Below are positions 40,764-51,489 of a stretch of DNA of 64,000 nucleotides, piece by piece; the first letter of the stretch is position 1; each line of letters opens with the position of its first letter. Source of the DNA: Methanobacterium sp. Its GTDB lineage: Archaea > Methanobacteriota > Methanobacteria > Methanobacteriales > Methanobacteriaceae. The translations under genes and the position numbers were made by a program. The stretch covers positions 37,145 through 101,144 of the forward strand of contig JAHRFX010000110.1 of NCBI GenBank assembly GCA_019084405.1, in the 5' to 3' direction. The notes beneath the pieces were generated by a model. It was not told the DNA's origin. It did no database searches and was given only the letters and a program-made list of their open reading frames with translations.

Positions 40764-40820
40764 TAAAATTACCTCAATTTAATCTAAAATCATATTATAA
40801 TCCATTTTAAGTCAGATAAA

Positions 40821-42190
40821 TTATAGTGGACCAGCAAAGGTACTGATATAGTCCTCTATTAATCTCAATCCTCCATCATATCCAGCATAACTATCTGTGA
40901 GAACTATCCGGTTGAATGATGGGAAGGCTACAGTAACATGTAGTGCTCCTAATTCCGGGGCCGAATTTGCTTCAAGAGAGCTGGCAAATAAGAATTGGAA
41001 GGGCCTGTCCCTTAATTTTTCACGGGCAAGATGGGCATCTGGCTCAAAGACAACTTCTGGTTTAATGGTGGAAGTCAGTCCTTCAGTTAATGCCTTAATA
41101 ATTTCTTCACGGTATTCCTCTGGTGGATTATCAGTTAACTGGATAATATCCGGTAGATAACCCATTTCATTTACTAAAAACTTGTTGATGGCAATAGCAG
41201 TATTACTATCTGCCACCACTGCAAAGTAGGAGTGAGGACGTGCAATTAAAAGAGCATCCCCTGAATATTCAATAAAGCGATATGATCTTCTTTCCTCTTC
41301 TTTTATGAATTTATCTACTTTTTCCCCGGGAACATCCAGTTTTTGGGCCACCGTTTTAAGGAAATGGCTGGTCTGTTTGGGACCTAATGGTACGCTGGGA
41401 AAGGTGATATAAGGTATTCCAAATTTTTCTTCCAGTTTCTGGGCAGTGCGATGACCATTCCAGGTAGAGAGCACAATATTATATTCTGCTTGAGGTAATT
41501 CTTTTAGTTTATTAAAACCATCTGCTTCAGTGAAAATGATATTGGCCTTTAAACCTATGCTTTCTAGTAATTTTTTAATGGTAAGCAGTTCCCCTTTCCA
41601 GAAGATATGCTGATAGGGCACCACACCTAAAATATTAACCACTCCTTTTTGGGTGGGAAGGGGGGTTAAAATCTGATCAATTAAAGCTTCAAAGAAAAGC
41701 TCATAACCTTCATAGGAATTCCCATTAAAACCCGGGGCATTGATATGGAAGAGGGGAATGTCATTTTTATATTCTCTTATAACGGCATCCACATCATCTC
41801 CAATAAGAGCAGGGATACAACCAGAGATAACCACAAATCCATCACCTTCATAGACCTCACTGGAGGCATTGATTAATTTCCGGAGCTTGTCTTCTCCACC
41901 GAAAATAACATGTTCTTCCACCAGACCGGTGGTGGCAGTACTGGTTCCACCTACCGGTCCTCCTGCATTTTGTCCTCCGGCATATAACTGACCAAAAAGT
42001 TGCCCCAAACCACACCCTAATCCAGCATGTAGTAATGGTACCAGTCCATAAACTCCTAAGGCAGTTCCATACGCCCCTCCCAGGGCGCAGGAATATTTAG
42101 GTGCTTCAACATGTTCTTTTCCTAATTCATGGGATGTAAATTCTTCTTTTTGATTATTTTTATTTTTTACTCCGCCATTATCATTGAAAC

Positions 42191-42194
<4 letters not shown>
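40821..42194 (-). CDS. NifK-like subunit of nitrogenase-like enzyme
   Basis: 457 residues. Three cysteines correspond to the P-cluster ligands of NifK: C36 (KYSCALGG), C61 (HAGLGCGLG) and C126 (ISGCIPALIGDD). Shorter than true NifK (about 520), lacking its N-terminal extension. Overlaps the nifD-like stop by 4 bases, so the subunits are made together. Expected to form a heterotetramer with the NifD-like protein and an 8Fe or 4Fe cluster at the interface. Confidence 0.92.
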
Positions 42195-43729
<1,535 letters not shown>

Positions 43730-44020
43730 TCTTTTTCTCCTTTTATTATTTATAACGGCTGTTATAGAATTATTATAACAGGTGTTATATTGTATTTTAT
43801 AATTTTTTTATTCACCAACTATATTTCAAAAATATACTCCTACACCACTCATATGGCTTGAGGATTATGAGTATAATCACTGTATAACAATTGTTATATT
43901 TAAACTTAACGCCTGTTATATTTTTTGAATGATACACTTACTGTGGTGCTCAAGTAACATACTTTATAACAATTGTTATATTTAAACTTAACGGCTGTTA
44001 TATTTTTTCAATTAAAAAAA
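43730..44020. promoter_or_regulatory. Regulatory region of the nif-like operon with six palindromes
   Basis: Four perfect copies (43751-43766, 43774-43789, 43883-43898, 43965-43980) and two with left half CTTAAC (43905-43920, 43987-44002). A TATA-like TTATAAAAT at 43794-43802 (minus strand) puts the two promoter-proximal copies across the likely start site, which fits repression. The distal copies form two near-identical 48-base modules. It is the most operator-rich promoter of the window. Confidence 0.8.
43883..44012. repeat. Duplicated 48-bp operator module
   Basis: 43883-43930 and 43965-44012 match at 46 of 48 positions, starting 82 bp apart. Each holds a perfect palindrome, TTTAAA (TATA-like on the minus strand) and a half-degenerate palindrome 22 bp away. 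Confidence 0.88.
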
Positions 44021-44365
44021 TTATTCGAACTTATCCAGGTTTTGACTAATCTCATTTAAAGCCTCTTCAATAAACACCGGATACATAATGGGTATCATAT
44101 TGGCATCAAAGACTCTTTGTGAAGCTCCCGGCCCAATCTGACTTACCACTACTACCTTAGAATCTTTGAGTAGATCCACGGTATCAACTAACTCATCTTC
44201 ATCATGCTGCTGGTAATTCACACAACTGGGAGATGTTTCCCTTACTTCTATAAATTCAAATTTCCCTTCTGCTTCAATATCAAATATTAAAAACTTGGTG
44301 GCCTTTCCAAAGTGCTGGTTAACAAATTTTCCATCACTACTGGCCACGGCTACTCGGAGGGTCAT
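44021..44365 (-). CDS. NifX/NifB-C-terminal-like cofactor-binding protein
   Basis: 114 residues of the dinitrogenase iron-molybdenum cofactor-binding family (PF02579 type), with AVASSDGKFVNQHFGKATKFLIFDI, shown as AVASSDGKFVNQHFGKA. In nitrogen fixers such proteins hold cofactor intermediates. Here it sits directly upstream of the nif-like operon on the same strand, so it may carry the NifD-like protein's cofactor. No NifB radical-SAM gene is in the window. GTGAT-like RBS precedes the ATG. Confidence 0.85.
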   Translation of the reverse strand: MTLRVAVASSDGKFVNQHFGKATKFLIFDIEAEGKFEFIEVRETSPSCVNYQQHDEDELVDTVDLLKDSKVVVVSQIGPGASQRVFDANMIPIMYPVFIEEALNEISQNLDKFE

Positions 44366-44406
44366 TTTATCACTTATTAATTAAAAAGGAAATATTAAAT
44401 ATTTTT

Positions 44407-44802
44407 TTATGCTATTTTTTTTCCTGTTTCAGGTCCAGGTTTAACTGAATAAATATCTTCCACTGTAAAGAGAATAGCTGATTTAGGTTCCAGTTCACTC
44501 ATCACATTCTGGGCCCAGTCCACCACCTGATCAAAATATTCCCCTGATTTAAAAATTTCCACTGTTCCTTTAAATTGAAAAGGAAGAGACTTGGGATCCT
44601 GCACTATCAAAGAGAGTTTATGGTTGTTCTCTAAATTTTTAATGGTTTTATTCATGTAATTATCGGCAATAAGTATTGTATTTTCGTCTAAAGGTCTAGC
44701 AAATCCAATAGGCACCACATTGGGAACCCCTTCTTTACTTACTGTGGCCACAAATACCAGGTTTTTGTCTATTGCTTCCATCATTTCTTTGGTTAGTACC
44801 AT
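44407..44802 (-). CDS. Pyridoxamine 5'-phosphate oxidase-like flavoprotein
   Basis: About 131 residues from the ATG at 44802 (GGTGAT 4 bases before it; three upstream starts overlap that site). Split-barrel fold pattern with FVATVSKEGVPNVVPIGFA and a ligand-binding NKTIKNLENNHK. Family members bind FMN or F420. It precedes the nifX-like gene by about 40 bases and could supply electrons or act as a flavin sensor. A shared operator region separates it from the divergent MoaD-like gene. Confidence 0.78.
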   Translation of the reverse strand: MVLTKEMMEAIDKNLVFVATVSKEGVPNVVPIGFARPLDENTILIADNYMNKTIKNLENNHKLSLIVQDPKSLPFQFKGTVEIFKSGEYFDQVVDWAQNVMSELEPKSAILFTVEDIYSVKPGPETGKKIA

Positions 44803-44819
44803 CATAATCACCATTTATT

Positions 44820-44949
44820 ATTAACTGTTGTTAGAATAAATAATCTTTGAATGGAATAAATTCACCCTGAACTAAATTTTTACTTAAATTTAAGGTTTTA
44901 ATTCAAAAATTATATATCACTTAACAATAGTTATATTACAATTGTTATA
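44820..44949. promoter_or_regulatory. Divergent operator region between flavoprotein and MoaD-like genes
   Basis: Three copies: ATTAACTGTTGTTAGA (44820-44835, weak), CTTAACAATAGTTATA (44920-44935) and TATTACAATTGTTATA (44934-44949). The last two are offset by 14 bp and share two bases. The position could control both divergent units. Confidence 0.68.
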
Positions 44950-45008
44950 CTAGTATTTAAATACCACATTATAATTTAATACAATTTTTCAAAAAAAAGG
45001 TGATTTTT

Positions 45009-45281
45009 TTGACTAAAGTAAAGTTTATGGGTATTATAAGAGAAATAACACAAGAAAAAGAATTAGATTTAGCATTCGAAGGAACTTTAGGAGATATTTT
45101 AAATCTCCTTGATCAAAAATATGAAAATTTTAAAAAAACCATAACAGATGATAATGGAAAAATAAAAGATTATATAAAAATCCTTATTAATGGAGAAAGT
45201 CCTGCTTCGGAAGACTTTTACACATATACTTTAAAAAATAGTGATGAAGTAGTAATTTTCCAAACCATAGCTGGTGGTTAG
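45009..45281 (+). CDS. MoaD/ThiS-like ubiquitin-fold sulfur carrier
   Basis: About 90 residues from TTG 45009 (GGTGA at 44999-45003; the GTG at 45000 is part of that site). Beta-grasp pattern FMGIIREITQEK, KILINGESP, then DEVVIFQTIAGG. The C-terminal Gly-Gly is the site of adenylation and thiocarboxylate formation. Its likely activator is the E1-like protein at 50441. The next gene starts one base after its stop. Target acceptor is unknown, but molybdopterin genes are absent, so sulfide delivery is more likely than Moco synthesis. Confidence 0.85.
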   Translation: MTKVKFMGIIREITQEKELDLAFEGTLGDILNLLDQKYENFKKTITDDNGKIKDYIKILINGESPASEDFYTYTLKNSDEVVIFQTIAGG

Positions 45282-45282
45282 G

Positions 45283-46176
45283 TTGAAAATTGGATACCTA
45301 TCCACACTGTATCATACCTCCTTCCAAATAAAAAGTATGCAGCCGAAAATTCAGGGGGAGCCCCTGGAATGGAAGCTATTTTCCACTGGTCCTGCCATGG
45401 TAGAAGCTTTTTCATCAGGTGAAATTGATCTAGGATATGTGGGGCTTCCTCCAGTTATGATAGGTTTATCCAGAGGGATGGAAATAAAATGCGTGGCTGG
45501 GGGGCATATAGAAGGTACGGTTTTAGTAGCTACTGAGGAATTTAATTCCTATACGAATTCAACAGATATTGATAGTTTGATATCACAATTTGAAGGAAAA
45601 ACAATTGGAGTACCTTCTAGAGGCAGTATACATGATGTTATTTTAAGAAAAATAACAGCAAACACTGACATTAAAATAAAAAACTATTCCTGGGCAGATT
45701 TCATAGCCAGTGCACTGCAAGATGGAGCAATAGAAGCCGGAGTGGGAACACCAGCTCTGGCTGTAGCTGCAAGTAATGAAACTCAGATTATCATACCTCC
45801 CCATCTTTTATGGCCCTGGAATCCCAGCTATGGAATAGTGTCTTCTGAAGAGATAATAGATCAAAATCCAGAAATTATAAAAGATTTTTTAATTATTCAT
45901 GAAAATATGTGTAATTTTATTAAAAATAATCCTCTTCCTGCTGCAGAAATTGTAAGTAAAGAATGGGGTATTAAGGATATAAATTTTGTATTAAATACCT
46001 TTAATATTTCTCCAGGTTATTGTGCCAGTTTACCCTTAGAATATGTTGAATCTACCATCAAATTTATATCTGAATTAGAAAAACAGGGCTATTTAGACAA
46101 TAAAATAAAAAAGAAAGATATATTTTATACTAAGATAATTGATAAACTTCATCCTGAACGTAATCATTATATTTAG
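45283..46176 (+). CDS. Solute-binding-protein-fold protein without signal peptide
   Basis: About 297 residues. NMT1/SsuA-like two-lobed fold (KIGYLSTLYHTSFQIKSMQ shown as KIGYLSTLYH, then EIDLGYVGLPPVMIG and AVAASNETQIIIPP), yet no signal or anchor precedes it. TTG 45283 follows the previous stop by one base and GGTGG by 5; a GTG at 45274 is possible. Cytosolic members of this fold include enzymes such as MqnA and MqnD and pyrimidine synthases; the Cys-rich motif of THI5 is absent. The tight link to a sulfur carrier suggests an enzyme or chaperone handling a sulfur ligand. Confidence 0.75.
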   Translation: MKIGYLSTLYHTSFQIKSMQPKIQGEPLEWKLFSTGPAMVEAFSSGEIDLGYVGLPPVMIGLSRGMEIKCVAGGHIEGTVLVATEEFNSYTNSTDIDSLISQFEGKTIGVPSRGSIHDVILRKITANTDIKIKNYSWADFIASALQDGAIEAGVGTPALAVAASNETQIIIPPHLLWPWNPSYGIVSSEEIIDQNPEIIKDFLIIHENMCNFIKNNPLPAAEIVSKEWGIKDINFVLNTFNISPGYCASLPLEYVESTIKFISELEKQGYLDNKIKKKDIFYTKIIDKLHPERNHYI

Positions 46177-46272
46177 GCTACTTACCCTCTATTTTAGAAT
46201 TTAAGAAACTGAGTTTAAGTTTACTTTTTTACATAATTTCCTATTTTAAGCTTCCACAGATTGTTTAAGAAC

Positions 46273-48633
46273 CTAATTAGAAGCAGCTATATCCTCAAAA
46301 AATCGTGTAAATTGTTGGGCTAATCCCCTGTAGTGAGGAGCATAGGCTTTATAAAATCGTAATCTATCAGAAGGTATTCCTTGATTTTTAACTGACTCAT
46401 TCAATTCTTTTATCTTGGCTTTATGGGCCTCCAGCATACACTCATCAGGATATTCTGCCATTAGTACTCCATCTGCCCCGTGTTCAAAGGCATACATCAG
46501 GTGATGGGGCATAATCCGGTTTATGGACGGTATTTTAATGATGCGTATGGCTTCCGGGTAGCATAAACGGTTATTTCCTATGGTATCTGCTGCAGTATAA
46601 CCCACATTATCCAGAAATGCCAGTATCCGTATTTCTTTCTCTTTTTTATCACTTAAAAGCCCTTTAATTTGAGCATAGAGTTCCAGGTCATTTATACCCT
46701 TAATTTCGATGGCTTCCTGTGGACATAACCCGGCACAGGCTCCGCAACCCCGGCAGGCCATAGGATCCACCGCCATATTCTCTTCATCACGGTAAACTGC
46801 TTTGAATCCACATATATCCATACACTTACCACAGAGATTACATCGAGAAGTTTTAATAACTGCTACTGGTGGTTCTGCTTCAGTCCCGTTTTTTATTTGT
46901 TCTGAAACTTTAGCAGCTGCTGCATTAGCCTGGGATACACTATCAGTTATATCTTTAGGTCCCTGGGCCGTTCCACATACAAAAACCCGTTCCATATCTG
47001 TATTAACTGGTTTTATTTTGGAGTGTTTCTCCTTGATAAAGAGATCCTGGCTGAGTCCCACATTAAATTTCTGGGCAATCCTCATGGTACTAGGAGAGGG
47101 TTCTATGGCCTCAGAAAGCACCACCATATCTGTTTCAATTTCCAGTGGTTTCCTCTCCAGGGTATCTTCAACCCGCACCAACAGTTTATCATCTTTTTTA
47201 GATACTTCCCCTGGTCGGCCTCTTATGAGTTTTATGCCTTTATCCTGTACATAGCGGAGGTAATTTTCATACATTCCCACCGTCCGCATATCAGTGTAAC
47301 ATATCACCACTTCTGTTTCAGGAAACCGCTCCCTGATGATGCTGGCATGTTTTAAGGCAACCATACAACATACCTTAGAGCAGTATCTTTTACCATCATC
47401 TTTTTCATCCCGGGAACCAGTGCACTGTACCATCACCACTCTATCTGGCCTTTTTCCATCAGAGATTTTTAAAAGTTCCCCCTGGGTAGGTCCATTAACC
47501 CCCAGTATACGGGCCAGGTCCATCTGGGATATCACATCCACAAAACGGTGGTAACCATATTCCGGCCTTTTATTCAAATCAAAGCTTTCATGTCCTGTGG
47601 CAATTATAACATTACCTGCTTTTAAGGGTATGACCTCTGATTTTAAATTAAAATTAATGGCCCCCATGGTACATACTTTCTCACATTTACCACAACGGAT
47701 ACAATTTTCCAGGTCAATGGTATACACATCTGGTACTGCCTGGGAAAATGGTTTATAGATAGCCTTACGGGTGGTCATCTTCTGGTTCCATTCATCAGGA
47801 ACATCCACGGGACAAACTTCCACACAACGACCACAAGCAATGCATAAATCCTCATGGACAAAACCTGTTTCTTTTTCTAAAATAATTTTAAAATGGGTGG
47901 AACGTCTTCCGGCACGTAAAAGGTTGGTTTTAGTTAAAATTCTGATATTTTTATGGTTTATTACCTCATTAATAATGGGGTTTAAAATACAAAGGGAACA
48001 CTCCTCAGCTAATTTTTCCGGAGAGAAAACTTTGCCTATTTTTACCATGTTACCCCCAATGGTGGGATTTTTTTCAATTATGCAGGTTTTAACTCCCTGG
48101 TTGGCCAGGGATAAGGCAGCGGTTATCCCGGAGATACCCCCACCAAATACAGCGGCACTTTTTTCTGTTTGACGTATTATCTTATCCAATGCCAGGGCCT
48201 TTTTAACCTTTTCCACCCCGGCTTGAGTTAATTCTATGGCTTTTTTGGTGGCTTTTTCTGAATCTGAGTGTACCCAGGAACATTGTTCCCGGATATTAAC
48301 CATCTCCACCATGTAAGGGTTTAATAAGTCCGCATAGTTTTGAAAAGTTTTAAGATGGGTGATAGGTGAACAGGCCGCAATAACCACCCGGTCCAGATCT
48401 CTTTCAATTATTTCTTCCCGGATATGACGCCGGCAGTCAAGGGAGCACAGGTTTTCAAATTCCCCTACAAATTCAGCCTGGATACTATCCTTTAATTTGG
48501 CCATATCCACGGTATGGGATATATTTCCTCCGCATCGACAAAGGAAAACCCCTACTTTTTCTGGATTTCTAGTATCTTCCTGGTCCTTGCTAAGAGGATG
48601 GTTTTTTTCCAATTTTGATTGGGTAGTGCTCAT
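46273..48633 (-). CDS. HdrA-like flavoprotein fused to a degenerate MvhD domain
   Basis: About 786 residues from ATG 48633. N-terminal HdrA region (VFLCRCGGNISHTVD, CSLDCRRHI), FAD domain (VFGGGISGITAALSLA), Cys pair ECSLCILNP, and ferredoxin motifs CIACGRCVEVCP, CIRCGKCEKVC, CNLCGKCMDIC, CRGCGACAGLCP. The last ~130 residues are MvhD/FlpD-like, but the [2Fe-2S] ligands are gone: LDNVGYT stands where LCNWCSY is normal, IPSINR where MCSGR is. So the hydrogenase contact through that cluster is unlikely. It follows the hdrB-like gene with overlap. Probably an electron-transfer unit in an assimilatory sulfur reaction, not methanogenesis. Confidence 0.9.
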   Translation of the reverse strand: MSTTQSKLEKNHPLSKDQEDTRNPEKVGVFLCRCGGNISHTVDMAKLKDSIQAEFVGEFENLCSLDCRRHIREEIIERDLDRVVIAACSPITHLKTFQNYADLLNPYMVEMVNIREQCSWVHSDSEKATKKAIELTQAGVEKVKKALALDKIIRQTEKSAAVFGGGISGITAALSLANQGVKTCIIEKNPTIGGNMVKIGKVFSPEKLAEECSLCILNPIINEVINHKNIRILTKTNLLRAGRRSTHFKIILEKETGFVHEDLCIACGRCVEVCPVDVPDEWNQKMTTRKAIYKPFSQAVPDVYTIDLENCIRCGKCEKVCTMGAINFNLKSEVIPLKAGNVIIATGHESFDLNKRPEYGYHRFVDVISQMDLARILGVNGPTQGELLKISDGKRPDRVVMVQCTGSRDEKDDGKRYCSKVCCMVALKHASIIRERFPETEVVICYTDMRTVGMYENYLRYVQDKGIKLIRGRPGEVSKKDDKLLVRVEDTLERKPLEIETDMVVLSEAIEPSPSTMRIAQKFNVGLSQDLFIKEKHSKIKPVNTDMERVFVCGTAQGPKDITDSVSQANAAAAKVSEQIKNGTEAEPPVAVIKTSRCNLCGKCMDICGFKAVYRDEENMAVDPMACRGCGACAGLCPQEAIEIKGINDLELYAQIKGLLSDKKEKEIRILAFLDNVGYTAADTIGNNRLCYPEAIRIIKIPSINRIMPHHLMYAFEHGADGVLMAEYPDECMLEAHKAKIKELNESVKNQGIPSDRLRFYKAYAPHYRGLAQQFTRFFEDIAASN

Positions 48634-48655
48634 TATAATCAGATTTTGAAATTTT

Positions 48656-49600
48656 TTATTCAAGATTAGTGTGAACCTTTATTTTATCCAGAAGTCCCTC
48701 TACCGGAACAGAATGGGTTTGTATCCCGGCTATTTTATACGGGTCAGCCCCCATGGCCAGGGCTGATAACTGGGCAATATTTAAATGAACCAGATTCAGT
48801 TTTCTTCCCAGTTCTTTTTCCAGTACTGGCTGATAGCGGTCCAGTTGCATCTGACAGTTGGGACACATATGTAACAATATGTCAGTTTCACCTTCCAGGG
48901 CCAGTAGCTTATCTGAAGTGGCAGATAGTGATAGATCCCGGTTGGCAAATCTCTGACTAAAACCTGCCCCGCAGGTGGCTTTTTTAAAGTCATACCAGTC
49001 CACCACCTGGGCCCCGCAACTGCTTGCTAATTCATCCAGCACCATGGGGTTACGGAAAGGGGTTATGGAATCTTCAGGATAAACCTTACAATAATGACAG
49101 GCATGGTGGCTGGCTATTCTAATACCGGATAAGTCCACTTTGATTTTTTTGGCAATTTGTTCTTTCAGGGAATAAAATACTTCCACCACATGGAATATGT
49201 TATTCTCACTGCTAAGATCGCCGGCCTGGTACTGCATGTGGGATAGGCCTGCTTTTTTTAAAATATCATTAACTTCCTGGCGGGCATTTTCATTGGAATT
49301 TAATAATTTTATGGTTTTTTTCATAATAGCATAGCAGGTGGAGCACAGGGTGGTGATGTTCTCATGACCACTGCGGCGGGCCAGATAGAAATTCCGGACA
49401 GCCAGGGCGGTGGTGGATAACTGGTCAAAAAGATCATAATAGTATCCCAGACCGGTGCAGCAGGATTGATCAGGGTCAACCCGGTACTCCACTCCCAGTT
49501 TATCAAAAATGTACCTGGTGGATGACTCTACTCCCGGGTATTCCACATTTACCAGGCAGCTTTTAAATAAAAGAATATTTTCATAGGGAATTTTTTTCAT
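48656..49600 (-). CDS. HdrB-like CCG protein with one incomplete cluster site
   Basis: 314 residues. First site complete: C15-x31-C47C48-x37-C86-x2-C89. The second has C168, C210, C246 and C249, but the usual CC is TC (T209-C210 in KKATCGAGF, normal CCGAG). HdrB binds two non-cubane [4Fe-4S] clusters through five Cys each and splits the CoM-CoB disulfide, so the second cluster here would be altered. In the GMC-E1-HdrCBA operon. A disulfide or persulfide other than CoM-S-S-CoB may be the substrate (inference). Confidence 0.88.
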   Translation of the reverse strand: MKKIPYENILLFKSCLVNVEYPGVESSTRYIFDKLGVEYRVDPDQSCCTGLGYYYDLFDQLSTTALAVRNFYLARRSGHENITTLCSTCYAIMKKTIKLLNSNENARQEVNDILKKAGLSHMQYQAGDLSSENNIFHVVEVFYSLKEQIAKKIKVDLSGIRIASHHACHYCKVYPEDSITPFRNPMVLDELASSCGAQVVDWYDFKKATCGAGFSQRFANRDLSLSATSDKLLALEGETDILLHMCPNCQMQLDRYQPVLEKELGRKLNLVHLNIAQLSALAMGADPYKIAGIQTHSVPVEGLLDKIKVHTNLE

Positions 49601-49704
49601 CTAAATCCTTACTCAGTTTTTTTAAATAAATTTCTTGAATTTAATTATTAGTGTTGTTAATAGTATAAAAAAAAATAAATTAGGAATAATAGATAATATT
49701 GAAA

Positions 49705-50298
49705 TCAGGATTCATGGCATTCTTTGAATTTTTTTAATCTATTAGTGAATCCAGAAGACTTAAGAATACTTTTTACTTCATTTAATGCCTTTCCTTTAAG
49801 ATTATAGTCCTCTAATCCTAAATCATGACGGATGTCCTCCAGATTGATTTTGAGTTCCACGTACATCTGACCGAAATCCGCTACCAGGGCATCGAAAAAG
49901 TCACTGGGAATGGAACCTACCCCAAAGTCCATGTAACTGTAACCATAAGTCAGAAATTTATATATTCTGGTATTTTTTTCCCCTTTTAGTAGAATTTTTT
50001 GTCTTAAAATCTGGTTTACAATACAGGGACTGTTATTGGCCGGGCAATTACTTCCACAGGTATAGCAGTAAAAGCAGTTCCATATATCCGGGTTATCCAT
50101 AATTTCTGGATTATTATCCCGGACCATCTTAACCATTTCCCGGGGATCATAGTCACTGTGACGTGCAGCAGGGCAATTGGAGGTACATAACCCGCACTGT
50201 AAACAGCGCTTAATTCCCATTTCAGGATATGCCCTGTAATCTTTTATAACAACTTCTAAAAGAGAATCAGTATCATTTTTATGGTCTTTTTTTATCAT
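49705..50298 (-). CDS. HdrC-like ferredoxin subunit
   Basis: 197 residues. Two [4Fe-4S] motifs C32-C35-C38-C42 and C75-C78-C81-C85, all with the CxxCxxCxxxCP spacing. The C-terminal half is helical and lacks further cysteines in a recognisable pattern. It would relay electrons between the HdrA- and HdrB-like proteins. It precedes hdrB by about 104 bases in the same direction. Confidence 0.88.
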   Translation of the reverse strand: MIKKDHKNDTDSLLEVVIKDYRAYPEMGIKRCLQCGLCTSNCPAARHSDYDPREMVKMVRDNNPEIMDNPDIWNCFYCYTCGSNCPANNSPCIVNQILRQKILLKGEKNTRIYKFLTYGYSYMDFGVGSIPSDFFDALVADFGQMYVELKINLEDIRHDLGLEDYNLKGKALNEVKSILKSSGFTNRLKKFKECHES

Positions 50299-50440
50299 TT
50301 AAAAGGGACCTCTATACGACATGATTTAATAATCAAAGTTATAGTAAATCATTATAGACTAGGTCATAATTAATATACTTTGTGCTTAATCAAACTATTA
50401 ATCTTAATTTAGTAAAATTTGCTTTTTTTAAAAAAAAAAA

Positions 50441-51451
50441 TCAGGTCCCGATGTAGCGGGCATATAACGATTTGGCTATATTTCCATCACTGGTTCCCTT
50501 GATTATGGCCCTTGCATCCCGGAAGATGGAAATTTCATAGTCATCTATTTTAAATAAAACCAGAAAATCTGATGCTTTAACTTCTCCTAATTTTTCCAGT
50601 TGGGATGCCAGGTCTCTCAGGTTTAATTTTTGTGGACGGGCCGGGGTAATCTGTATGGCATTTCTACCACACAAAGAGGTTAGAACTTCCTTATCTTCGG
50701 CATTTAAAAATTCATATTCACCTTCCCCACAGCAACTACAGTCTTCCACCTTTTTAACCACTATGTGGTCAATAGTATTATTCCAGGCGTCATAAACCAC
50801 CAGAGTACCGTCAGTATCAGAACCCGTCTCACCTAAGAGAATTTTTAAAGCTTGGGTGCTCTCCATAGAACCCATTATGGCTGTGGCGGTATTTAAAACC
50901 CCCATGGTATCACAGGTTGGTAAAGCACCCGGACTGGGTATATGGGGATAGAGGCACTTCAGGCAGGGACCCGAGGGTAATATATTCATTATCATTCCAG
51001 AGGTGCCAATAGCACCGGTGTAAATCCAGGGTATTTTATGGATGGTGCAAAAATCATTGATTAACATCCGGGTCTGGATATTATCTGTGGCATCCAGTAC
51101 TACATCAGCATCCACTAATAATTCATTTATATTGGTATGATTTAAATCAGCCACCACCGGGTGGATATGGATATCTGAATTTATGGCCTCCAGCCTTTTA
51201 GCAGCAGATAAGGCCTTAGGTTCTCCCACATCCTCTTCAAAAAATAGCATTTGTCTTTGCAGGTTACTTAACTCCACAAAATCCCGGTCAATAATGGTTA
51301 TATTTCCTACCCCTGCCCGGGCCAGATTATTGGCGGCAACAGTGCCCAGAGCACCACAACCCACTATAACCACTTTACTGTTTATGAGTCTTTTTTGGCC
51401 TTCTTCCCCTATGTTTGATAAAATAACCTGTCTGGAGTATCTTTTAAGCAT
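50441..51451 (-). CDS. E1-like adenylyltransferase (MoeB/ThiF/HesA family)
   Basis: 336 residues. ATP-binding GCGALGTVAANNLARAG, catalytic C180 in LPTCDTMGV, and zinc ligands C163-x2-C166 and C238 to C241 (CSCC). An extra ~85-residue C-terminal domain follows. It should adenylate the C-terminal Gly of a MoaD/ThiS carrier: candidates here are the MoaD-like protein at 45009 and the ThiS-like one at 62155. In an operon with a GMC oxidoreductase and HdrCBA relatives, so sulfur transfer is the likely job. Confidence 0.88.
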   Translation of the reverse strand: MLKRYSRQVILSNIGEEGQKRLINSKVVIVGCGALGTVAANNLARAGVGNITIIDRDFVELSNLQRQMLFFEEDVGEPKALSAAKRLEAINSDIHIHPVVADLNHTNINELLVDADVVLDATDNIQTRMLINDFCTIHKIPWIYTGAIGTSGMIMNILPSGPCLKCLYPHIPSPGALPTCDTMGVLNTATAIMGSMESTQALKILLGETGSDTDGTLVVYDAWNNTIDHIVVKKVEDCSCCGEGEYEFLNAEDKEVLTSLCGRNAIQITPARPQKLNLRDLASQLEKLGEVKASDFLVLFKIDDYEISIFRDARAIIKGTSDGNIAKSLYARYIGT

Positions 51452-51489
51452 GATTTTCCCTCTTAATGATAAATAATATTGTAGTGGTA

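Noticed and set aside
43751..44002. Evenly recurring palindromes before the nif-like operon, at first look like a CRISPR array
   Set aside because: Units are 16 bp, unevenly spaced, with the same motif at other promoters, and no cas genes are near. They are operators.
45283..46176. Thi5/HMP-pyrimidine synthase
   Set aside because: Same fold, but the Cys-rich motif of THI5 is absent.
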